Source: JAILLW01 sp045629045
GTDB lineage: Bacteria > Bacillota > Clostridia > Lachnospirales > Lachnospiraceae
DNA length: 64,000 bases
Reading direction: 5' to 3'
Assembly (NCBI GenBank): GCA_045629045.1
Contig: JAZQQM010000016.1
Span: forward strand, 24,740-88,739
Part shown: positions 17,870-24,842 of the stretch, piece after piece
Layout: every line of letters begins with the position of its first letter
Position numbering within the stretch: position 1 is the stretch's first letter
Translations under genes and position numbers: made by a program
Notes under the pieces: generated by a model
Told to the model about the DNA's origin: nothing
What the model saw: only the letters and a program-made list of their open reading frames with translations
Database searches by the model: none

Positions 17870-18253
17870 CTAATTGCTCATATTCTCAAGCTTGCGAAGA
17901 TTTGCATAATATTGCTTAAGTTTCTTCTTAGCTTTGGAATATCTATATGTGTAGATTGCATAAGCAAGTACAGCATATATTCCGACCGTACAAAGATATA
18001 TAATAATAATACTCTTACCTGTCTCCATAAGGTCCATTTTATATATATCCGCCATCAAATTCTCAAAGTTATACAGCAGATATACTGCTGCCACAAGAAC
18101 AAAAGACAGCGTAGCAGCGATAATGGCCTTCAGAACCTGAAAGCCAATATAATCGCTACGAAAATAGTTTACAATATTCATGTTTTTCTTGCCCTCATGC
18201 TGTTCAAAAGTGGCAAGTTTTGTCATTAATATGACTTTTTCTTTATTAATCAT
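17870..18253 (-). CDS. Small two-helix membrane protein of unknown function
   Basis: 127 aa, starting at ATG 18251-18253 behind AAGGAT with 5-nt spacing. Two membrane helices lie near residues 39-62 and 80-103, with a short outer loop and a Lys-rich amphipathic C-terminus (YRYSKAKKKLKQYYANLRKL). It lies 14 nt before the polytopic protein and 12 nt after yvyF. I know no family for it. Size and charge suggest a regulatory or accessory subunit, possibly of the protein encoded next. Confidence 0.6.
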   Translation of the reverse strand: MINKEKVILMTKLATFEQHEGKKNMNIVNYFRSDYIGFQVLKAIIAATLSFVLVAAVYLLYNFENLMADIYKMDLMETGKSIIIIYLCTVGIYAVLAYAIYTYRYSKAKKKLKQYYANLRKLENMSN

Positions 18254-18265
18254 GACTATCCTTTA

Positions 18266-18673
18266 TTATAAGAATCTCATCTTATTTCCATCAGATTCTC
18301 TCTTCTTAACTATCGGCTCCGGAGCCTTCTTATTAAGTCCGAATGCAGAATTCAGTCCCTGGGTCATATTTGTGCGACATGCATCGCAGAAACGACCTGA
18401 TCTGATCATTGCTCCACATCCTTCGCAAGCGATTCTGATAGGTGAATCATCCGAGAACTGTAATCTTTCTTCTCTAATCCACTGACGTACCTGTGCTACT
18501 TCAACTTCAACATTTTCCGATAATTCCTGAATATCACATCCCGGATTATCCTGGACATAAGCCTTAGCCTTCTGGAATAACTGTTCCTGAGCGGTCATAC
18601 AATCAGGGCAAATAATGGGGCCCATAGCGTAACTAAACATCTTACCACAGCTTTTACAGTTTCTAATATTCAT
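18266..18673 (-). CDS. yvyF: Flagellar-operon protein YvyF (TIGR03826 type)
   Basis: A 135-aa protein with an N-terminal zinc ribbon (CKSCGKMF...ICPDC), a MerR-like helix-turn-helix about residues 40-72 (ELSENVEVEVAQVRQWIREE) and a second Cys cluster (CEGCGAMI...FCDAC). This is the layout of YvyF. In B. subtilis it lies directly downstream of comFC and upstream of flgM; here it again follows comFC. A role in flagellar gene control has been proposed for the family. Confidence 0.85.
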   Translation of the reverse strand: MNIRNCKSCGKMFSYAMGPIICPDCMTAQEQLFQKAKAYVQDNPGCDIQELSENVEVEVAQVRQWIREERLQFSDDSPIRIACEGCGAMIRSGRFCDACRTNMTQGLNSAFGLNKKAPEPIVKKRESDGNKMRFL

Positions 18674-18686
18674 ACTATTTTCCTTT

Positions 18687-19397
18687 CTACACCCCTCTTC
18701 CTACAGTAAGGGTCATAAAATAGACCTCACACGGAAAAGTATTTATTAAAGTACGTGATATTTCATCAATCGTACTACCGGTTGTGTATATATCGTCAAT
18801 GATAACACCTGTCTTCAATTTTACATCATTCACCCCTATTTTAAAAGCCTTTTTTAAGTTATTTTGGCGTTCTTTAAGGCTCAATTCCTTAAGAGGATTT
18901 GTCTTTTTTGTGCGTACCAATATTGATGTGTCTGTGGGTATTCCGGATAATCGGGAAAGTTCTTTTGAAATGAGTTCAGCTTGGTTATAGCCGCGTTTTT
19001 TTAATTTAGATGAATGAATCGGAACCGGTATAAGATAATCGGGATTAATTGTCTTTAGCCAATCACCCTTTTCTTCATAAAGTACTTTGGCATAATATTC
19101 GGCATATTCAACCCTTCCCATATTTTTGAATCGATAGAGTGAATCGGATACGCTTCCGTAATCAAATACGGAAACCCCTTGTTTGAAATAATGAGGTCTT
19201 TTAAGACAATCTTCACAATATTCTTTATCCTCGACCAATGCTTTACCGCATTTAAAGCAATAGGGTTCTTTGATATAGCATACTTTTTTTGAGCAAGCCT
19301 TACATATATGCTTTGTCCCATGTATCAGCACTTCGTCGCATATCGCACAGCGACGTGGAAATACCAAATCCTTTATATTCTCAGTAATTTTCGACAC
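18687..19397 (-). CDS. comFC: ComF family protein (phosphoribosyltransferase-like)
   Basis: 236 aa. The N-terminal zinc-binding part (CAICDEVL, CKAC, CFKCGKAL, CEDC) precedes a type I phosphoribosyltransferase fold with the PRPP loop VIIDDIYTTGSTIDE at about 195-209. ComFC is needed for DNA uptake or processing in competent bacteria and is also found in non-competent ones. The gene overlaps recD2 by 17 nt and precedes yvyF. The comFA helicase gene is not here; its place is taken by recD2. Confidence 0.9.
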   Translation of the reverse strand: MSKITENIKDLVFPRRCAICDEVLIHGTKHICKACSKKVCYIKEPYCFKCGKALVEDKEYCEDCLKRPHYFKQGVSVFDYGSVSDSLYRFKNMGRVEYAEYYAKVLYEEKGDWLKTINPDYLIPVPIHSSKLKKRGYNQAELISKELSRLSGIPTDTSILVRTKKTNPLKELSLKERQNNLKKAFKIGVNDVKLKTGVIIDDIYTTGSTIDEISRTLINTFPCEVYFMTLTVGRGV

Positions 19398-21615
19398 TCA
19401 CTACCTCTTTAATTCTTTCTTCCAAGCTACTGTACCTTTCGTAAATATTATCATTATCAATCATTTGATTAATTGTGGCCGAACTTCCCAAAATAGTTAC
19501 GCATTTCTTTGCTCTTGTAACAGCCGTATAAAACAGATTTCTGTTCAGAAGCATCTTGGGCCCCGACAAAATAGGCATAATTACTGCCGGGTACTCGGAC
19601 CCCTGGGATTTATGAACGGTTACCGCATATGCAAGTTCAAGTTCATCAAGTCCGCTAAAAGGATAGTCAACCACACGGCCCTCATCAAATTCAACCGTCA
19701 TTATTTGTCCGTATCTGTCAATATGTTTTACAATCCCCATATCACCGTTAAACACGCCTGTACCTTCATCTATGGGAATATTATATTTACTTAATATCTG
19801 CCAGGTTAACTGATAATTGTTCTTAACCTGCATTACCTTGTCACCTTCTCTAAACAGGTGATCTCCACGTTCATATTCTTCTTTCGAATCATCTTTAGGA
19901 TTTAAATATTCCTGTAACACATTATTAAGAGTTTCCACTCCCAAGGCACCTTTTTTCATCGGGGTAAGTACTTGAATATCAAGCATCGAAGCATTAACAT
20001 ACGATGGCAATTTGTCCTTAATCAGTTGAATCATATGCTTGTATATTACCTGATAATCATTTCTTTCGAGGAAAAAGAAGTCTTTACTCTTATTATCCAA
20101 AGATATATGCTGTCCGTTATTTATTTTGTGTGCATTCACCACAATATCGGATTCTTCATCCTGCCTGTAAATACGCTTTAATATTACAGTTGAAAACGCA
20201 TCGGAATTAATAAGATCACGAAGAACCTGACCGGGACCAACGGACGGAAGCTGATCCACATCCCCCACAAGAACGAGTCTTGTTCCTATAGATACGGCTT
20301 TAAGTAATGCATTAAACAGATGAATATCTATCATCGACATTTCATCAACTATAATTACATCTGCTTCCAGCGGATTCTCCTCATTTCTTTCAAACATAGG
20401 CGCTCTTGCATCCGATACCATTCCCCCGTTAACTTCCAAAAGTCTGTGAATGGTTTTTGCTTCATATCCGGTAGCTTCCTGCATTCTTTTGGCAGCTCTC
20501 CCGGTAGGCGCAGACAGTAAGATATCCATACCTTCAGCATCAAAATATCTGATGATTGTATTTATTGTGGTTGTCTTCCCTGTGCCCGGGCCTCCGGAAA
20601 TGATTGTAACACCATGTTTTATTGTTTCCAGAACAGCTTCTTTCTGCAGATCGTCAATTTCCAGATTTTGATCCTTAACAACCGTATCTATTACCGTATT
20701 TATATTCTTTTCCTGTCTTTTGAACAGTTCTTCATCCATTACGATATCAAGGTCATACAGCATTCGGGCACAGGATAGTTCGGCATAGTAATAAGCGGAT
20801 GCATATACATTATTCTTTTTAATAATTACCTTCTTATCAACTGCAAGATTTTGTACCTGCGGAGAAATTTCTTCCGGTGAAACTCCTACAAGTTCGGAAG
20901 TCCTTTCAAGCAAAACCTCCATAGGAAGATATGTATTGCCATCTGCGGAAGCACAGGAAAGCGCATAGAGAATACCGCATCTTATTCTATATTCGGAATC
21001 GGCATTTATCCCCATTTTCATAGCTATATCATCGGCTACCTTAAACCCAATACCGGATATATCTTCAGCCAGCATATATGGATTTTCTCTTAACACACCA
21101 TATACTCTGTCTTTATAAAAATCATATATTTTAACAGCAAGATTATTGCTTATACCATACTGTTGCAAAAATATAAAGGCTTCTCTCATTTGCCTTTTTT
21201 CGTACACCTGAGTTCCTATTTCCTGCGCTATTCGATTACTGATACCCTTTATCTCTGCTAAACGTTCCGGCTCATTTTCCATTATATAAAATGTTTCTTT
21301 GCCAAAATGTTTGACAATTCTCTTTGCCAAGGCTTCGCCAATGCCCTTAATAGCTCCCGACGACAGGTACCTTTCAATACTGATTTCTGCCTCCGGCATA
21401 ATCTCCTTATATCTTTGTACCTTAAACTGAGTGCCGTATGTTGGGTGGTCAACATAGTCTCCCTCAAGTTCTATGCACACTCTGCTATCGATTCCGGGAA
21501 AGGTTCCCACGCAAATAAGCTCCTGCTCGTCATCGGTGACAAGCAGAAGGACAGTATAAGCATTTTGGGCATTTACGTAGATTATGTGGTCGATATAACC
21601 TTTGATTTTTTCCAT
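19381..21615 (-). CDS. recD2: RecD2-type ATP-dependent DNA helicase
   Basis: A 744-aa superfamily 1B helicase. N-terminal OB-like and helix-hairpin-helix parts (residues 1-310) precede the motor with Walker A GGPGTGKTTTINTI, Walker B VIVDEMSMID, motif III LVGDVDQLPSVGPG and the C-terminal motif TVHKSQGSEYP. RecD2 unwinds 5'-3' and functions in repair without RecBC. The length fits the family. The ATG has no clear ribosome site, so translation may depend on coupling with the rod-binding gene that stops 15 nt upstream. Confidence 0.95.
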   Translation of the reverse strand: MEKIKGYIDHIIYVNAQNAYTVLLLVTDDEQELICVGTFPGIDSRVCIELEGDYVDHPTYGTQFKVQRYKEIMPEAEISIERYLSSGAIKGIGEALAKRIVKHFGKETFYIMENEPERLAEIKGISNRIAQEIGTQVYEKRQMREAFIFLQQYGISNNLAVKIYDFYKDRVYGVLRENPYMLAEDISGIGFKVADDIAMKMGINADSEYRIRCGILYALSCASADGNTYLPMEVLLERTSELVGVSPEEISPQVQNLAVDKKVIIKKNNVYASAYYYAELSCARMLYDLDIVMDEELFKRQEKNINTVIDTVVKDQNLEIDDLQKEAVLETIKHGVTIISGGPGTGKTTTINTIIRYFDAEGMDILLSAPTGRAAKRMQEATGYEAKTIHRLLEVNGGMVSDARAPMFERNEENPLEADVIIVDEMSMIDIHLFNALLKAVSIGTRLVLVGDVDQLPSVGPGQVLRDLINSDAFSTVILKRIYRQDEESDIVVNAHKINNGQHISLDNKSKDFFFLERNDYQVIYKHMIQLIKDKLPSYVNASMLDIQVLTPMKKGALGVETLNNVLQEYLNPKDDSKEEYERGDHLFREGDKVMQVKNNYQLTWQILSKYNIPIDEGTGVFNGDMGIVKHIDRYGQIMTVEFDEGRVVDYPFSGLDELELAYAVTVHKSQGSEYPAVIMPILSGPKMLLNRNLFYTAVTRAKKCVTILGSSATINQMIDNDNIYERYSSLEERIKEVVSVENY

Positions 21616-21630
21616 CAGATAAAGAATTTA

Positions 21631-21996
21631 TTATAATCCGTAATTTCGTTTCATCTGTTCATAAAGACTCTGGGCAAGTCCAAGCCCCTGGGTCTGAGTA
21701 GAAGTTTCGGCAAGCTTTTGTATCGTTTCATCACCGAAATAACTGATCATACTTTCGGAATAATTTGTAGTATCTCCCTCTTCTTTGAAACAGTCTACGG
21801 TTTTTTCCATACTTTTAAAAACCTGCTCCAGAAAATAACTTTCGAATTGTTTGCAAGCATCCAAAAGTTCATCATCTGTTGCGTTTGTATAATCCTTATT
21901 CGAAATCGAATCCGCTACCTTATTTGAAATTGTATTCTGCGACTGAAAATATTCAGCATACGCATTTGAAAGATTTCCTACATCCATATCATCCAT
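21631..21996 (-). CDS. Flagellar rod-binding protein (FlgJ N-terminal type)
   Basis: A 121-aa protein matching only the rod-scaffold half of FlgJ: DELLDACKQFESYFLEQVFKSMEKT and SYFGDETIQKLAE, ending in GLGLAQSLYEQMKRNY. The muramidase half found in proteobacterial FlgJ is absent, as usual in Firmicutes. It should guide rod assembly together with the two rod proteins encoded upstream. A second ATG lies 9 nt inside. A perfect hairpin presenting GGA in its loop sits just upstream (22002-22020). Confidence 0.88.
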   Translation of the reverse strand: MDDMDVGNLSNAYAEYFQSQNTISNKVADSISNKDYTNATDDELLDACKQFESYFLEQVFKSMEKTVDCFKEEGDTTNYSESMISYFGDETIQKLAETSTQTQGLGLAQSLYEQMKRNYGL

Positions 21997-22001
21997 ACCA
22001 T

Positions 22002-22020
22002 TTCACGTATCCTACGTGAA
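22002..22020 (-). promoter_or_regulatory. Hairpin with GGA loop before the rod-binding gene
   Basis: A perfect 8-bp inverted repeat, TTCACGTA-TCC-TACGTGAA on the plus strand. In the mRNA the three-base loop reads GGA, the only Shine-Dalgarno-like bases near the ATG at 21996, about 13 nt downstream. There is no U-run, so it is not a terminator. Confidence 0.5.
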
Positions 22021-22036
22021 TCTATTTCAATTTACA

Positions 22037-22855
22037 TTATCTCTTCAAGTTATTGGCAGTCTGCATCATTTCGTCAGTGGTTGTAATAGCCTTTGAATTC
22101 ATTTCATATGCTCGCTGCGCCACAATAAGATTAACCATTTCTGTTGCCACTTCAACGTTTGAACCTTCAAGGTAGCCCTGAACTATTTTTGACTTGGTAA
22201 CGTTTTTATTTGTAGCCTCATTTATTGCGGCACCTGAAGCTGCCGTAGCCTTCCAGTTAGAGTCCCCGGTACGCTCCAACCCTCCTGGATTATTAAACTG
22301 ATAAACGCCGATTACCATTCCCAGGGACTTAGGATTATTGCTTGCATCGGGATAACAGATTGTTCCGTCACCGGTAATCGTAATCTTACTTGTTACATAC
22401 TGATTTCCAAGAGTAATTGCCTTACCTGTCGAATCAAGTACAGGAAGACCATCCTGTGTTGTAAGCATCATTCCGGAAGTACCGTTAGTTGCCCATGTAA
22501 AATCACCGTTTCTTGTATACACTACTTCACCGTCAGAATTACGTATTCCGAAAAAGCCGTCTCCCTCAATGGCAAACGCAGTGTCTGAAGCAGAATCAAG
22601 CAAACTTCCCTGTGAAAAAATATTATTGATAGAAGAATTTCGTACACCGAGACCTACCTGTGAAGTAGTCGGTTTAGGATCTCCGTTTGCAGTTGTCGTT
22701 GCAGTCTGAAGTGTTTGATAAAGGAGTGACTTAAACTGTGCTGCCTGAGATTTGTATCCTGTTGTGTTTACATTGGCTAAATTGTTAGCAATTGTATCGA
22801 CATTAGTCTGTTGCGCGTTCATGCCGGTAGCTGCAGTCCATAAACTTCTAACCAT
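22037..22855 (-). CDS. flhP: Flagellar distal rod/hook-basal body protein (FlgG/FlhP)
   Basis: 272 aa. The N-terminal rod signature is MVRSLWTAATGMNAQQTNVD with ANNLANVNTTGYK, and the C-terminal coiled helix is NVEVATEMVNLIVAQRAYEMNSKAI. Exported by the flagellar type III apparatus, it forms the rod. In B. subtilis flhO-flhP follow mbl, the same order as here. It lies 14 nt after the flhO-like gene. Whether to call it FlgG or FlhP is a naming choice. Confidence 0.93.
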   Translation of the reverse strand: MVRSLWTAATGMNAQQTNVDTIANNLANVNTTGYKSQAAQFKSLLYQTLQTATTTANGDPKPTTSQVGLGVRNSSINNIFSQGSLLDSASDTAFAIEGDGFFGIRNSDGEVVYTRNGDFTWATNGTSGMMLTTQDGLPVLDSTGKAITLGNQYVTSKITITGDGTICYPDASNNPKSLGMVIGVYQFNNPGGLERTGDSNWKATAASGAAINEATNKNVTKSKIVQGYLEGSNVEVATEMVNLIVAQRAYEMNSKAITTTDEMMQTANNLKR

Positions 22856-22869
22856 GCCCTATTCCCCCT

Positions 22870-23649
22870 TTATATCTTTCCTACCTGGTTCGCTGCTATT
22901 TCCAGCGTTCCGTCAATAGTCGTAATTAGTTTCTGATTGCTTTCATATGCTCTTTGAACGGTAATCATATTTACCATTTCAGAAACTACAGAAATATTTG
23001 AACTCTCAAGAAAGCCCTGATAAACACCTGCCTTGGCTTCCTTTTCTTTGGCGCCGTCAACGGGTTCATAATAATTCTCACCATAGTGCTTAAGATAATT
23101 ATAATCCTCGAAGTCAGTTATCTGAATAGTATCTACTACCTTACCGTTTTGAATAATCTGTCCGCGAACATTAATAACTGTATCCGCAACATTGGGATCA
23201 ATGGTAATGTGCTTACCATCCGCATCCAAAACATAATCACCGTCCATAGTTCTTAATGCGCCCTCTGCATCCACTGTAAAATTACCGTCTCGTGTATACT
23301 TAACCGACGTATTTCCGGCCCTATCGGTAAATTCAACTGCAAAAAATCCGCTGTCTGTCAAAGCCAAATCATAAATTCCACCGGTTTCTTTCATGGGTCC
23401 CTGACTAAAATCGGTATATCCTTCGCCTATCTTAACTCCGGGATTATTCACACCAAGGCGCTTAGCCAATCGGTAACCTTCCGACGCATCTTTAATTTTG
23501 TACGCAAGCATATCATCAAAGGACTGAGCCGTAACACCTTCTTTTTTGAAGCCGTTAGTATTCGCATTAGCCAAATTATTGGTTAATACATCCATCTGCT
23601 TTTCTTGTTGAACCATGCCCGTCCAGGCTGTGTACAGTCCTTTAACCAT
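22870..23649 (-). CDS. flhO: Flagellar rod protein (FlgF/FlhO)
   Basis: 259 aa with the same rod/hook N- and C-terminal helices (GLYTAWTGMVQQEKQMDVLT, NNLANANTNGFKKEG; ISVVSEMVNMITVQRAYESN). The middle D1-like domain differs from the downstream paralogue. It lies 10 nt after mbl and precedes flhP, matching the B. subtilis mbl-flhO-flhP order. It should be a proximal rod component. Confidence 0.92.
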   Translation of the reverse strand: MVKGLYTAWTGMVQQEKQMDVLTNNLANANTNGFKKEGVTAQSFDDMLAYKIKDASEGYRLAKRLGVNNPGVKIGEGYTDFSQGPMKETGGIYDLALTDSGFFAVEFTDRAGNTSVKYTRDGNFTVDAEGALRTMDGDYVLDADGKHITIDPNVADTVINVRGQIIQNGKVVDTIQITDFEDYNYLKHYGENYYEPVDGAKEKEAKAGVYQGFLESSNISVVSEMVNMITVQRAYESNQKLITTIDGTLEIAANQVGKI

Positions 23650-23659
23650 AGATTACTCC

Positions 23660-24658
23660 TTAGATTTCGCCCTTATATCCCGACAGGAATTCAACATACT
23701 TACCTGTTCCGATAGCAACTGCTGTCATAGGATCTTCGGCTGTCATTGTATTAATACCTGTCTTTTCAGAAATAAGATCTTCCAATCCGTGCAATAAGCT
23801 TCCGCCACCTGTAAGGACAATACCTCTGTCGGCAATATCGGCTGCAAGTTCCGGAGGCGTCTGCTCAAGTACACCGTGAATTGCCTCAACTATCTGTGCT
23901 GTGGCTTCATGAAGCGCTTCTTCTGTTTCTTCAGAAGTAACTGTAACTGTCTTCGGAAGACCTGTAATGAGGTTACGACCTCTTACATCCATTGTTTCAT
24001 TCGGAGAACCCCTAAAGGCATTTCCGATTTTAATCTTTAAATCTTCTGCGGTTCTTTCACCTATATGAAGATTATGCTTCTTACGCATATATCTTACCAA
24101 TGCTTCATCAAAATCATCGCCTGCTACCTTAATTGATGCAGATACAACAGTTCCGCCAAGAGAAATAACTGCAATATCGGATGTACCACCACCTATATCA
24201 ACAATCATATTTCCGTAAGGTCTTGAAATATCGATTCCTGCGCCGATAGCAGCTGCAATAGGCTCCTCGATAATGGAAACTTCTCTTGCGCCTGCCATTA
24301 TGGTAGCATCTTCAACGGCTTTCTTTTCGACTTCGGTTACTCCGGAAGGTACACATACCGCAATTCTCGGCTTACGGAATGTTTTCTTACCGAGAGCCTT
24401 CTGAATAAAGTATTTCATCATCTGCTCAGTAACCTTATAGTCAGAAATAACGCCCTGTCTAAGAGGACGGATAGCAACAATATTACTCGGTGTTCTACCA
24501 AGCATAAGTCTGGCATCTTCGCCGATTGCCTTAACCTTATTGGTATCTCTATCAAAAGCTACAACCGAGGGCTCCTTAAGTACAACTCCGCGTCCTCTGA
24601 TGTAAACCAAAATACTTGCCGTTCCTAAATCAATTCCTATGTCTGTGTATGATGACAT
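23660..24658 (-). CDS. mbl: Actin-like rod-shape protein (MreB/Mbl)
   Basis: A 332-aa bacterial actin. The phosphate 1 loop is GIDLGTASILVYI and phosphate 2 is MIVDIGGGTSDIAVISLGG; EEPIAAAIGAGIDI and GIVLTGGGSLLHGLE complete the nucleotide site. It polymerises under the membrane and directs lateral wall synthesis. The name Mbl is chosen because flhO-flhP follow, as in B. subtilis, and no mreC/D is adjacent. It opens the long operon, with AGGAGG 8-9 nt before the ATG and a TATAAT box at 24714. Confidence 0.93.
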   Translation of the reverse strand: MSSYTDIGIDLGTASILVYIRGRGVVLKEPSVVAFDRDTNKVKAIGEDARLMLGRTPSNIVAIRPLRQGVISDYKVTEQMMKYFIQKALGKKTFRKPRIAVCVPSGVTEVEKKAVEDATIMAGAREVSIIEEPIAAAIGAGIDISRPYGNMIVDIGGGTSDIAVISLGGTVVSASIKVAGDDFDEALVRYMRKKHNLHIGERTAEDLKIKIGNAFRGSPNETMDVRGRNLITGLPKTVTVTSEETEEALHEATAQIVEAIHGVLEQTPPELAADIADRGIVLTGGGSLLHGLEDLISEKTGINTMTAEDPMTAVAIGTGKYVEFLSGYKGEI

Positions 24659-24713
24659 CCTGTGCCCCTCCTATATGTTAAATAAATATAAATTCTCATT
24701 TTTTGACTAGAAT

Positions 24714-24742
24714 ATTATATCTTAAAAGCCAACATATTTAAA
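24714..24742 (-). promoter_or_regulatory. Predicted promoter of the mbl-cdaA-HPr operon
   Basis: -10 TATAAT (24714-24719), a 17-nt spacer and a weak -35 TTTAAA (24737-24742), about 55 nt upstream of the mbl ATG and downstream of the uvrA terminator. Confidence 0.6.
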
Positions 24743-24767
24743 GGAGTATGATTGATTTTTTTGTATA

Positions 24768-24817
24768 AATTAAAAGACGCATCCGTTCCCTTAATCCATT
24801 AAGGAATCAAATGCGTC
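24768..24817 (-). terminator. Intrinsic terminator of uvrB-uvrA
   Basis: On the minus strand GACGCAT pairs with ATGCGTC (24811-24817 with 24776-24782), and an inner stem CCTTAAT/ATTAAGG stacks within the loop. TTTTAATTTA follows. It lies 26 nt after the uvrA stop. Confidence 0.82.
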
Positions 24818-24842
24818 CCTGCTATCTCATATATCGGAGAGT

